64,000 nucleotides of DNA from Danio rerio (Eukaryota > Chordata > Actinopteri > Cypriniformes > Danionidae): positions 3,010,001 to 3,074,000 of the forward strand of contig NC_133193.1 in NCBI RefSeq assembly GCF_049306965.1, given 5' to 3'. The translations under genes were made by a program, and so were the position numbers. A model generated the notes under the pieces. The model was not told the DNA's origin, did no database searches, and saw only the letters and a list, made by a program, of their open reading frames with translations. Shown in pieces: positions 46,279 through 56,214 of this stretch (its first letter is position 1; each line of letters opens with the position of its first letter).

Positions 46279-48533
46279 TCACTCTCTGTTTAATGGTTTA
46301 GGGCTGCCATCCTTATTGTACATCTGGGTTATAACCTGGTTTATAAGGGATTTATCGTTGTCGTCCAGATCCTCAGGTTCAGAAAGTGCAGGACGCAGAA
46401 TCTTCCAATTATTGAAATCCATTTTCCGCCTTCTTGAAATCACGATCAAAATGGCCCGTTTATCAACATGCTTGAAAGAACCGGTCGCAGCTGGAGGAAG
46501 AAGCGTCCGGATGTTGAATCCATAATCATTCCATGTATCGTTTCTCAAGTAGTATAGGAGATGCCGTATAATCGTTCTTAAAGGATTGTTTTCTAGAAAT
46601 AGCTTGTACGCATTCTCCCACCACTCTTCACTCACTTCCTGGTTTATGTCTTGCCAAGACATCTGTGAAAAATGAGAAATCAAGAGTTTGTTTAGTCATT
46701 AGTTTGATGTCAGACTCAGACTCTAAAAAAAAAAGAACAAAAACCCACTGTTGGATCCAAAAGTTATTCGAAGAGACACCGATTATCTGCAACCCAAGTT
46801 CTGTGAACGGAGCTGAAATTAGAAACAGAAAGACAGTTGTGTGAAAAGAACTAAGTTGTGTAGAAATCAACAGCCACTCCTTGTAGACCTTCTTCACCCC
46901 TCAGAAATTTGCTGTTTCTACTGTTTTCAAAAGTAGCCTTAGCTTTTGTAATATGGATCAATTAGGCACAAATGTATTGCTTATGATGACCATTTTAAAG
47001 GGCCATGAAACTCCCTCGTTTCAGCAGGGCGTTTTCACACCTCTACTTTGGAAAAAGTCAGAAAAGTGGGCGTGTCCAGCTCTGTTTAGGGGGGAGTGTC
47101 GGAGGAATTAAAGTGGGATGGTGTGGGAGTGTTTATTTGTGCACGCGCGAGTTTCAGTCAAAATACTCACACACAGGAGAAAGTGATGGTGTTTAACCTA
47201 CATGGACATCTGTAGTGGAATTATTTGCCAAATTATTAAATGGTGGACTTTAACTGCAGTTTGGCTCTTTCATTCAGGGAATTCATTCATGCCCCTCGCG
47301 ACAAACGAGATATTTGATTCGAGGATCTGCTCTAAGCGTGTATTTTTCATGCAATGTTTAATACCGCACGGCGAATGAGAGAAAAAAAAACTCTGCATTT
47401 CCCAGAAACTTAGATGCACACGGCAGGTAGCGTCAGAAAGCCGCGTGTGTTATTCCGGTCACAAAATGCGGTGCTATGTTTGCACTCAGTGCAATAGTTA
47501 ACTTAATTCGATACGAACAAACTGAATAAACAAAGAGCACTGGTCGCTCACTTACCAAATCTGTAGAGACAGGACAATCACCAGCAACTAGAGCCGCGTC
47601 TTTATGAAGAGAAGACTACAAGCGAATCCGGATCTCAGCGTTTGCAGATGAGAACAACTCTCAGGTAAACAATGTTCCTCCTTAGACACGTAAGTTATTG
47701 TTGTTGCGCGTCGCGTACACTGTTAATCCACACGTGACTCCAGCTGAGCTCTCACAGAGAGAAAATGAAAACGAAACTTAATGGCAGCAAACTATAAAAG
47801 CAACACTTCACGCTTGTTTTGGCGACACAACGTGGCGTCTCTGTGGCGTAAACACGATGACACTAATGAATATTAATGAAGTTGCACAATAGAGCGCGCT
47901 GATTGGTTTGAACCAAGCCTTACTCATGCATTAATGCAACACACTGTAAGACGTAATAAGACACACTCTGGCACAGACGCCCAGTCTGCACGCTGGAATA
48001 CACGCTATTATGTCATGACCGTGACGCAGCTTCAAAAATTCGTTTCAAACAAGAAGTACGAATTTGCTTGAAATAACGCAAAAACAACCAATTTACACTT
48101 TTTAGTGAAATATAGGTGTCCTAATAGTGTTTTTAGCAGTGTGGGACACATGTACCACTGTCAACAGCTCAAAACATGTGTTTTGGTGTTTCGTGACCCT
48201 TTAAAAGTTCTGTTCAGACTAGTCGGTGGTCTAGTAACATTGTTAATCTGACATCTGAGAACAGGACATAAAAAGAGACTGTTCTGGTGGTCAGTTTGCA
48301 TCGGTGTGACTTTATAAGGCTACTACTAAATACACAAATAGATTAAAATATAGAGTAAATACTTTTTACTTCTAGGTGAAGGTTCAGAATGTATAGTTGT
48401 GAATGTATAAGCCTATCATAAGAGATTTGTTACACTTCATGCATAAATAGAATAATTTATTTTTTAAATTAAGAAACTTACTATAGTATGCCTCCAGTGA
48501 CCTCCAGATCGAAGTCCTGTGACTGCCACCCGA
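46279..48533 (-). CDS. Unrecognised small gene, 127 residues, TATA promoter
   Basis: Read on the minus strand: leader exon 1 about 48533-48482 (strong donor GTAAGT), leader exon 2 about 46812-46749 (acceptor TTTCAG, donor GTGGGT), coding exon 46662-46279 after acceptor TTTTCACAG. Neither leader exon contains an ATG, so the first ATG is at the start of the last exon and gives 127 residues beginning MSWQDINQEVSEEWWENAYK and ending NKDGSPKPLNRE. The protein is rich in Trp/Asn/Arg, with a hydrophobic-basic centre (RAILIVISRRRKMDFNNWKI) and an acidic stretch (EPEDLDDNDK). No signal peptide, membrane helix or family domain is seen. It lies tail-to-tail with dnaaf4, 235 bp after its stop. I do not recognise it; a fish-specific interferon-induced effector is one guess from the promoter. 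Confidence 0.65.
46995..48204. mobile_element. TTAA-flanked non-autonomous DNA transposon
   Basis: Ends TTAAAGGGCCATGAAAC and GTTTCGTGACCCTTTAA are imperfect inverted repeats, both at TTAA, which suggests piggyBac-type targeting. No transposase. It fills most of the first intron of the unrecognised minus-strand gene. Confidence 0.75.
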
Positions 48534-48539
48534 GATGAA

Positions 48540-48665
48540 AGGAACGAAAATGTGTCGGTTATATAGAGACGTATGGCGAAATGAAAAAGCCACGCCTTTG
48601 ATGTGAAGAAGAGCAAAATGTCTCCTAGTAAAAACCGCAAATTTCCTGTTCCTATAGTGCATGTT
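48540..48665 (-). promoter_or_regulatory. TATA promoter with GAAA motifs for the 46279 gene
   Basis: Minus strand TATATAA at 48565-48559 lies about 30 bp before the inferred start near 48533. The plus strand around it carries GAAAGGAACGAAAA (48537-48550) and CGAAATGAAAAAG (48577-48589), clustered GAAA words as in IRF/ISRE sites. Spacing is not the canonical two-base ISRE, so interferon control is inference. Confidence 0.5.
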
Positions 48666-49170
48666 TAGATTAGATTAGATTAGATTCAACTTTATTGTCA
48701 TTACACATGTACAAGTACAATGCAACGAAATGCAGTTTAGGTCTAACCAGCAGCGCAATAGCAGCAAGTGCAGGATACAGGAATAAGTTATAAAGTGCAG
48801 TTATAGAAAACTATGGTGATATTTACAGATGGATGTACTATGAACATTATATACAGGTTGGATAAGCTATGAACAGATTTACAATATATGAATATATGTG
48901 CAGGTTGCTATTAATAAACAGTAGTGTTCAGATAGATAAACATGATAACAAGTGTATATGTTACAGTATATGAATATATGTACAGGGATAGATAAACATG
49001 ATTACAAGTGTATATGTTACAATATATGAATATATGTACAGGTTGCTATTAATAGTCAGTAGTATGCTGATAAATAATCATGATTACAAGTGTATATGTA
49101 TAGTGGGTGTGTACATAATTACAAATGCCCATATGCAGTGGATACGTACAGTTCAATAAGTAAGTTTACT
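48663..49170 (-). repeat. LINE 3' end with ATCTA tail
   Basis: The reverse strand ends GACAATAAAGTTGAATCTAA followed by TCTAA repeats, typical of an L2/CR1-like 3' terminus. Upstream part contains internal short duplications (AACATGATAACAAGTGTATA and TGATTACAAGTGTATATGTT types). No coding remnant recognised. Its end lies about 100 bp upstream of the TATA box of the 46279 gene. Confidence 0.7.
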
Positions 49171-49839
49171 ATTGTTCTGAAAGTTTTAATACTTTTTAAA
49201 TGATGTTTTCATAAATTTCATGTTTCATATGGTTTTAACGCATGCATCAGAAATAGGGGGGACCGGGGAACATGTGTCAGTTATAACACTTCCAATCTCT
49301 TCTTCCACTTCCAAACCAGGAACTAGGGGGCTTACAGTATGCATGGAAAGTTTTGTTGAGCTGCTCTCTGATAACATTGAATTACGAATATAATGCCATC
49401 TTTTATATCTTTAATTTATTTAAGAACCATCAGTCTTATCTTGGATCTATTTCTAATAGTTGAAAGTAGGATATCATTTATTTGTGTTGGTAACTACAAT
49501 CAGAAAGTAGATACAAATCAGTGGATTCTCTTCACACATGCTCATACTAGTCCTCATTCCACACCCAGAAAAATGTAGTCCTGTGACACACAGCAGATGT
49601 TAGATGGATAAATCTAAAAAGTAAAATCTACATTTGAGCCAAGAAAGTAATTTTTTTAACTTAGGATATTTTTGGGATAGCAATGCCTGATTTGTAGTAA
49701 AACCAATCAATGTTAAATTATGTAATTTGTTTGTGTCTGTGTAAATATTTTTAATGCATGTTGTCGATCATAATGTTTTAGCTGTGGGCTGTGAGGAGAG
49801 CAAATCAGCTGTAACAACAAAACACTTGGTTAGAAAGAG

Positions 49840-50373
49840 GGTGCGAATTACAGCGGGGTCTGGGGGGGATTGACCCCCACAATTAATGCTTGATCTCCCC
49901 TGAAGGACGTCAAAACAATATGTACAGGGGGGTCAACCCTCTAAATAGTGAGAAATAGCTCTGACCTACTTTTTAAACATTAATATTACAAATTAAAATA
50001 ATAGATAATATAAATATACATTTGACCACCCCTATAATGGATTATACCACTATAAATGCATAATTGCACCAATCAATCTACGCCGATAGACATGGTGAGT
50101 GTAAAATAGGTGTTTGTTTCAACATTTAGGCTAAAAGTAAAGTCAAATTAGCTGCATAGTTTGTATAGTTTGACCTATGTAACCTCTGAAATGGCTAATC
50201 AGAGGATACTGTTGGTCAGAATACACAAAATATTACACAAAACACTAAAAAATTAAATGTTTAATTATTAAAACAGATGTCATTTAAATAAATACATTAG
50301 ATTGACTGTGATGCAAAAAATAACATTGCCGAAAAAGGTCGGCCCCCCTGATCGTCAATGTCTAATTCGCACC
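49840..50373 (-). mobile_element. MITE with GGTGCGAATTA ends
   Basis: GGGTGCGAATTACAGCGGGG on the left and GTCAATGTCTAATTCGCACC on the right are inverted at their outer parts. The interior matches 40119-40645 in reverse orientation (GGGGGATTGACCCCCAC). Confidence 0.8.
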
Positions 50374-50489
50374 ATGGTTAGAAACATCAGTGAAATGTTA
50401 CAACCAAATACTCAGCATATTTAAAAAAAATATATATAAAAATATATATTTAAAAATCTAAATAACGTTACATCTCACCCCAGGGTGTG

Positions 50490-50704
50490 TTAAAACGGGA
50501 CCTATTATGCTTTTATTAAAGCAAAAGTTACCAAAAAAGCACAATTTGGATCAAAGCCTATAAAAGGGCAGTTTGAAAGAGTTATAAAACATTATTTGTG
50601 TGGGATTTTGAGCTGAAACTTCACATACACACCCACACACACATCAGGGACATCATGTACTTATTTTACATCTTGTAAAAAGGGACATAGTAGGCACGCT
50701 TTAA
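50490..50704. mobile_element. Short MITE (TTAAAACGGGACCTATTATG)
   Basis: The left end resembles that of 11123-11793; the right end AGGGACATAGTAGGCACGCT then TTAA is its imperfect inverse. Confidence 0.65.
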
Positions 50705-50836
50705 AACTATATTGTACGATTTCGCTTCTCATGTTTGACATGTTTTCATTCCTTCTAAATATTCTGAATAATTCTATTTATAAATGACTAAAACTGCAAT
50801 ATTCGAGTGTGAAAGAAGAAAACCAGTTTGACGATA

Positions 50837-51956
50837 CACTCACCGGCCACTTTATTAGGTACACCTGTCCAACTGCTCGTTAAAGCAAATTTCTAATCAG
50901 CCAATCACATGGCAGCAACTCAATGCATTTATGCATGTAGACATGGTCAAGATGATCTGCTGCAGTTTAAACTGAGCATCAGAATGGGGAAGAAAGGGGA
51001 TTTAAGAGACTTTAAACGTGACATGGTTGTTGATGCTAGACGGGCTGCTCTGAGTATTTCTGAAACTGCTGATCTACTGGGATTTTCATGCACAACCATC
51101 TCTAGGGTTTCCAGAGAATGGTCAGATGAAGAGGAAATATTGATATTGTTGAGGTCAGAAGAGAATGGCCAGACTGGCTCCAGCTGATAGAAAGGCAACA
51201 GCACTCGTTACAACGGAGGTCTGCAGAAGAGCATCTCTGAACACACAACACGTCCAACCTTGATGCAGATGGGCTACAGCAGCAGAAGACCACACCGGGT
51301 GCCGCTCCTGTCAGCTAAGAACAGGAAACTGAGGCTACAATTCACACAGGCTCACCAAAACTGGACAATAGTAGACTGGAGAAACGTTGCCTGCTCTGAT
51401 GAGTTTCCATTTCTGCTGCCACGTTTGGACGGTCAGGTCAACAACATGGTTGGCATCAACAACATGGAAGCCTGGATCCATCCTGCCTTGTATCAGCAGA
51501 CTGGTGGTGGTGGTGTAATGGTGTGGGGGATATTTTCTTAGTACACTTTGGATTAGAGTATTGTTGCTGACCATGTCCAATCCTCTATGACCAGTGTACC
51601 CATCTTCTGATGGCTACTTCCAGCAGGATAACGCACCATGTCATAAAGCCTGAATCATCTCAGACTGGTGTCTTAAACATGACAATGAGTTCACTGTACT
51701 CAAATGGCCTCCACAGTCACCAGATCTCAATCCAATAGAGCACCTTTGGGATGTGGTGGAACGGGAGATTCACATCATAGATGTGCAGCCGACAAATCTG
51801 CAGCAACAGTGTGATGTTATCATGACAATATGGAGGAAAATCTCAGAGGAATATTTCCAGTATCTTGTTGAATCTATGACATGAAGGATTAAGGCAGTTC
51901 TGAAGGCAAAAGGTGGTCCAACTATTAGGTGTACCTAATGTAGTGGCCGGTGAGTG
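50837..51956 (+). pseudogene. Tc1-like element, broken copy 2 with both ends
   Basis: Inverted repeats CACTCACCGGCCACTTTATT (left) and TAGTGGCCGGTGAGTG (right) are flanked by the TA target. The interior encodes a DD34E transposase in pieces: the helix-turn-helix part at 50909-51187 (LGFSCTTISRVSREWSDEEE), the first Asp region at 51260-51541 (VACSDEFPF), then QDNAP- and SPDLNPIEHLWD-type remnants to 51800 in shifted frames. The frames do not join, so it is inactive. About 1.1 kb, slightly short for the family. Confidence 0.92.
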
Positions 51957-52620
51957 TACATGTTCACCACTAGATGGTAATATTGGACAAGCCATAGTAC
52001 AATTGCATCATTTAATTTACGACATTACTATAATGTGGGAATAATTTCAGATATGATTTGTCTCTAAATGAATGAAAAGGATGACTAAACAGTTCATGTT
52101 AAATACAGTATTGCTTTTGCATGGCTGATTAATGACTAATCAACATAAAACTAGTCTAAAATAATGCAGTTTAAGTAAAAATAATTAACAGTTTTTTTTA
52201 TTCATATTTTTATTCTAATATAAATACATTGGGTTTAAAAGAATTCAGCTAATTTCTGGGCCAGTATGTGGTAATAATTTGTACAGTAATAATGACAAAT
52301 TGTAGCTCTTCCCAACAGGGCAAACCCGCAACAATCAAGAATTACTTGCTGCCAAGGCTTTGCAATCAAAAAACGTGATTATAATGGGACAAAAACAGCC
52401 ACCAACATAACGAAAGGGCAGTAAATTTACCCACAGCATTTTCCCAAAATATGTGCATGTCAAAATAAGATTTGCCACCAAACATCATTCCAGTTGCTGA
52501 AACAGAGAAAGAAGTGGACCAATTAAGAGTGAATGAAAACAACCAACAGCATACAAGAGTTAATTCATTAGTTTTTCCCAGTGTAGATATACTCAAATGA
52601 GCCCTGCAGGTGTGTTTTGG
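51957..52620. other. Intergenic, 3' flank of pierce2
   Basis: No gene seen. A short open frame on the reverse strand (52366-52596) has no recognisable content. A clear AATAAA for pierce2 was not identified. Confidence 0.45.
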
Positions 52621-52944
52621 TCACTGTCCTTTAAACAGAGCTTTGTAATTGGGGATGTAGAGATGACTGTGGTCAAGGCTGGTGTTAAATGAGTTATCCT
52701 GGAACATCCCGCACAGTCCCAGGTGCTGCGAGAAGGTCTGGGAGATGGGGTGATAGGAACAGGGTGAGGATTCCAGCGTCGCGGGTCGAGCGCCGTAATC
52801 ACTGGATGTAGTTTTAAACATCAGGCTGTGAGGTCTGGACAGTGCTGGATCTCCATCTGACTCCTGAGATCCTGCTCTCAGTGTGCAGGAGAAAACTGGG
52901 TTTCCAGGATTCGCACATGGAGGCTGATGCGCAGAGTTCGACAT
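52621..52944 (-). CDS. pierce2: Piercer of microtubule wall 2 (C15orf65 homologue)
   Basis: A single coding exon of 107 residues (human about 121). The conserved N-terminal GNPVFSC and the C-terminal block YHPISQTFSQHLGLCGMFQD, then NSFNTSLDHSHLYIP, identify the PIERCE family. The protein binds inside ciliary doublet microtubules, with PIERCE1, near the outer dynein arm docking site, and is needed for motile cilia. A splice acceptor (TTCCAG) lies 12 bases before the ATG on the reverse strand, pairing with an upstream leader exon that ends at 54389. Position between dnaaf4 and ccpg1 matches human 15q21. Confidence 0.93.
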   Translation of the reverse strand: MSNSAHQPPCANPGNPVFSCTLRAGSQESDGDPALSRPHSLMFKTTSSDYGARPATLESSPCSYHPISQTFSQHLGLCGMFQDNSFNTSLDHSHLYIPNYKALFKGQ

Positions 52945-52969
52945 TGTGATTGCAGGCTGGAAGTAATAC

Positions 52970-53222
52970 AGGTGAAGTCAAAATTACAGCCCTCCTGTGA
53001 ATTTATTTCCCAAATGATGTTTAAGAGATTCAGAAATTTTTCAGTGTTTCCTATAATATTTTTTCTTCTGGAGAAAGTCTTATTTGTTTTATTTATTGGA
53101 ATAAAATCAGTTTTTAGATTTTTGAAACCATTTCAGGTCAATATTATTAGCCCCCTTAAGCAATGTTTGCTTTCTGATTGACTACAAAACAAATCACTGT
53201 TATGCAATGACTTGCCTAATTA
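52970..53222 (+). mobile_element. Tc1/mariner-like MITE, partial
   Basis: Begins AGGTGAAGTCAAAATTACAG and contains the rearranged interior words of the 37200 family (TCTTCTGGAGAAAGTCTTAT, GACTTGCCTAATTACCCTAA). It lies in the pierce2 leader intron. Confidence 0.65.
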
Positions 53223-53481
53223 CCCTAACTTTTTATATAATTTTATTTTTTATTTCTTCTATAAGTACAAACTAGTTCTACTTAGAGAAATTGTACTTAA
53301 AAATAAATAAGATTTTGTTAAATGCCCTACTTATTTACTTGATTTAGTCATTTAAATTCCAAGTTATTTTAATACAATATTTGTTAAATAAATATTTATT
53401 TATTTAAATCACAATGGATTTATGTTTAATCCTTTTTTATTATTTTATTTTTATTTACTTTTTACTCAAATTTTTTTTTAC

Positions 53482-53592
<111 letters not shown>

Positions 53593-53879
53593 CATCCATC
53601 CGTTAGTCCGTCTGTGTATCCATCTATTTATGTATCCATCCATCCATCCGTCTGTGTATCCATCTATCAATCTCTCTGTCTATGTATCCATCTATTTATC
53701 CATCTATTTATATATCCATTTATGTGTCTAGCCATCCGTCCATGCATCCTTTCATCAATCTTATCAATCTGTCTGTCTATCTATATATCCATCTATGCAT
53801 CCATCTAGCCGTCCATCCATTCATCCGTCCGTCCATCCATCCATCTATCTATCTATTATAGATCAATGTTGTTTTTAAC

Positions 53880-54235
53880 TCTTATTAGAAGTTCCAAGGG
53901 TTCAGTCAAAGCAGGGTGAATCAGCTTTCAGCCACTACGCCCCCCGCTGCTGGAATCAGCTTCCAGAAATGATCAGATGTGCTCCAACATTAGGCACATT
54001 CAAATCAAGACTGAAAACACACCTGTTACTGTGCTGCGTCCGACAGATTGCACTATTATGTTTTTCTCTTCTTCTTCATTCTTTTATATCACATTTTACC
54101 TGTTTTTATTTTTTTAAACCATTTTTATTATTTGTTTTTATTTTTATTTTACTTGTTTCTTTTCTATATAAAGCACTTTGAATTGCCACTGTGTATGAAA
54201 TGTGCTATATAAATAAACTTGCCTTGCCTTAACAA
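53880..54235 (+). pseudogene. LINE 3' end with reverse-transcriptase ORF tail
   Basis: Encodes the typical C-terminal motif of L2/CR1-group ORF2 (MIRCAPTLGTFKSRLKTHLL), preceded by Pro-rich YAPPAAG-like codons. A 3' UTR ending AAATGTGCTATATAAATAAA plus CTTGCCTTGCCTT follows. It is 5'-truncated, as most LINE copies are. Confidence 0.85.
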
Positions 54236-54388
54236 TTTGATATTATATTTCTATCAGTTAATTTTAATATTCATCATTTTAGATGCATTAACGTTATTTA
54301 TTTAGCATATACTGATGTTTTCTTCCACCTCATGTGTAATATAAAATAGTGAAAAATAAATAAATATGAGGAAGTAAATGCAGCTTAC

Positions 54389-54430
54389 CAGTTTTACGGC
54401 GAGAGCTGACTTCTTTAAACGCCGCTTGTG
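54389..54430 (-). other. pierce2: pierce2 leader exon (5' UTR)
   Basis: On the reverse strand the sequence ends CTG before donor GTAAGC at 54388-54383. It has no ATG in the last 40 bases. The 5' limit is a guess; it sits next to the X-box at 54441. Confidence 0.5.
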
Positions 54431-54440
54431 TTGTAGTTAC

Positions 54441-54454
54441 GTCTCTATGGTAAT
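54441..54454 (+). promoter_or_regulatory. RFX X-box between pierce2 and ccpg1
   Basis: GTCTCTATGGTAAT fits the RYYNYYATRRNRAC X-box at 13 of 14 positions. It lies about 50 bp from the pierce2 leader donor. RFX factors drive motile-cilium genes, and PIERCE2 is one. Confidence 0.65.
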
Positions 54455-54769
54455 GACTGGTTACAGCGCGTGCGCACAAATTAAAGTCCAAAAAACTAAC
54501 ATATCAACTTTCGACCGCCTAGATTTGTTCGGAAATTATATTTAACCTTAGGAATCGTTATTAAACCGATTAAACTTTGTTATCAACCACGCATACAAAG
54601 ATAGTTTACAAATTCCGAGTCACTCACAGGACGCGTGACCCCGCTAAGATGGAGTCAAAGGGAAATGTAGTTTTTGGAGTCCAAGAACGTTAGTGTGGCA
54701 AGCACGTATAAAACTACAACTTCCATACATCGCCCATATTGCAGCCGCCGCCGTGTTGTTATTCGTACG

Positions 54770-54881
54770 GTGTGATGTTGATGTTTTGGCTCTGTTGGAG
54801 AGGCGTGACGTTTAATGCTAGATTTGCACAGAGGACATTTGCCTTCTTCCCTTTTCCCGCTGCAGTTTACTTTTAATACAG
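54770..54881 (+). other. ccpg1: ccpg1 first (non-coding) exon
   Basis: A GC-richer stretch ends AATACAG before the strong donor GTAAGG at 54882. The ccpg1 ATG is in the next exon. The 5' limit is approximate. Confidence 0.5.
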
Positions 54882-56203
54882 GTAAGGACTGCAAACGAAG
54901 CTTTTTGTGCAGTTTAAAGTCAGAATAAAGCGGAAGCAGGACCGATGGATTCATTCATATTGTTGTGTATTTAGTTATTTATAGTCAGTTTTTTTACGTT
55001 CATCTCTAAACTCCAGCGTTAAAGCTTACATGAGGAATCAAATGTTAAGTTTGGGCGCGATATTCGGGTGGATATTAAAATAACAAGTCTTAATTTTACA
55101 TTTTGGAGTCTCTTGCTAAGGTTTTATTAGCCTAAAATAGGATTTAAACTGTGACGTAATGTTGCCATGTATTAGTCTGCAGGGGATAGCACATATTATC
55201 ACACTTCATGGAGTCATAAACAGTTTTCTGCATCATGCATACCAGATTTGCTCTGTATATCGGGTTATAACAGACTGTTATAAACATACACAAACAAAAC
55301 AATAACTTTCTTTAAAAATAATGCATCTCAATGTGTTAATTTTGCACTTATTAGGTTTGTGTGTTAAGTGGATGTTGTAAGATATGTGCAATGACCGTGT
55401 TCTTCTGATTTTTTTAGACGATCCGACAAACCAGAGTGGGTTATTTTTGTTGTCACTTCCTGAAAAACAAACCAATGAAAGTACCAGATGATAGTTTTGA
55501 TTCAGGACTGTGGTATTTTAAAGAAGCTCTAAATTAGATGCCCTCACATTTTTTTCTAAATTTACATGCAGCTTCTGAGATTCAGTGAACTCAAAATGGC
55601 ATATGGGTTTAAATGCATTTTGCATGAAGAATTAATATAAAAACATGTTAGTTGTTAGTGTATTGAGGTTAAAGTTGGTTTTATATTCACATATTCAGAC
55701 TTTCTCAATAATATAATTTCAGAAAACCATTCTTTGCCAATTGTAAATAGCGAAATTATATTAGCAGCCAATGACTAACAAACTACACCATTGCTCACAG
55801 TCAATTAAATAGTGATAATATTGCTTTATAGTCATACTTGCACACAATTTCAGACCAAATATTTGATGTAGCATGGTAAACAATATAGGGAGTTGTCACT
55901 GAACGAATGTGCGAATATAAAACCAACTTTACCTCAATTGTTATTATCTCTAACGCTTGTTGTTTATGAAGACTTCTATTCGCATGACTTCTGCAAACAC
56001 AGAATAATCATTTACCAGTGACAGGGTCAGCCTGACATTTCCATCCCATGTTGTAGCATTCAGGTAGATGTCATTGCATTGCTGAAGATAGCAACAGATG
56101 AGAGCCGAAAGTGTGCTGAATTTGCATTGTGTGTTTTGCAAATGTGTTTATTTCCTTCTGAAAATAACAGTCCATCATTCTGTTGTTTACTCTTGTTTTC
56201 TAG
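54882..56203 (+). other. ccpg1 leader intron
   Basis: Contains a MITE at 55664-55939; otherwise nothing recognisable. Confidence 0.5.
55664..55939. mobile_element. MITE with AAAGTTGGTTTTATATTC ends
   Basis: Inverted ends TTGAGGTTAAAGTTGG and CCAACTTTACCTCAA. Same family as 26649-26935. Confidence 0.82.
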
Positions 56204-56214
56204 CTGGCTGAGAG

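Noticed and set aside
46628-46897. Reading the second exon of the minus-strand gene as coding
   Set aside because: The better donor (GTGGGT) would not keep frame with the last exon, and neither leader exon has an ATG; treating it as untranslated leader is simpler.
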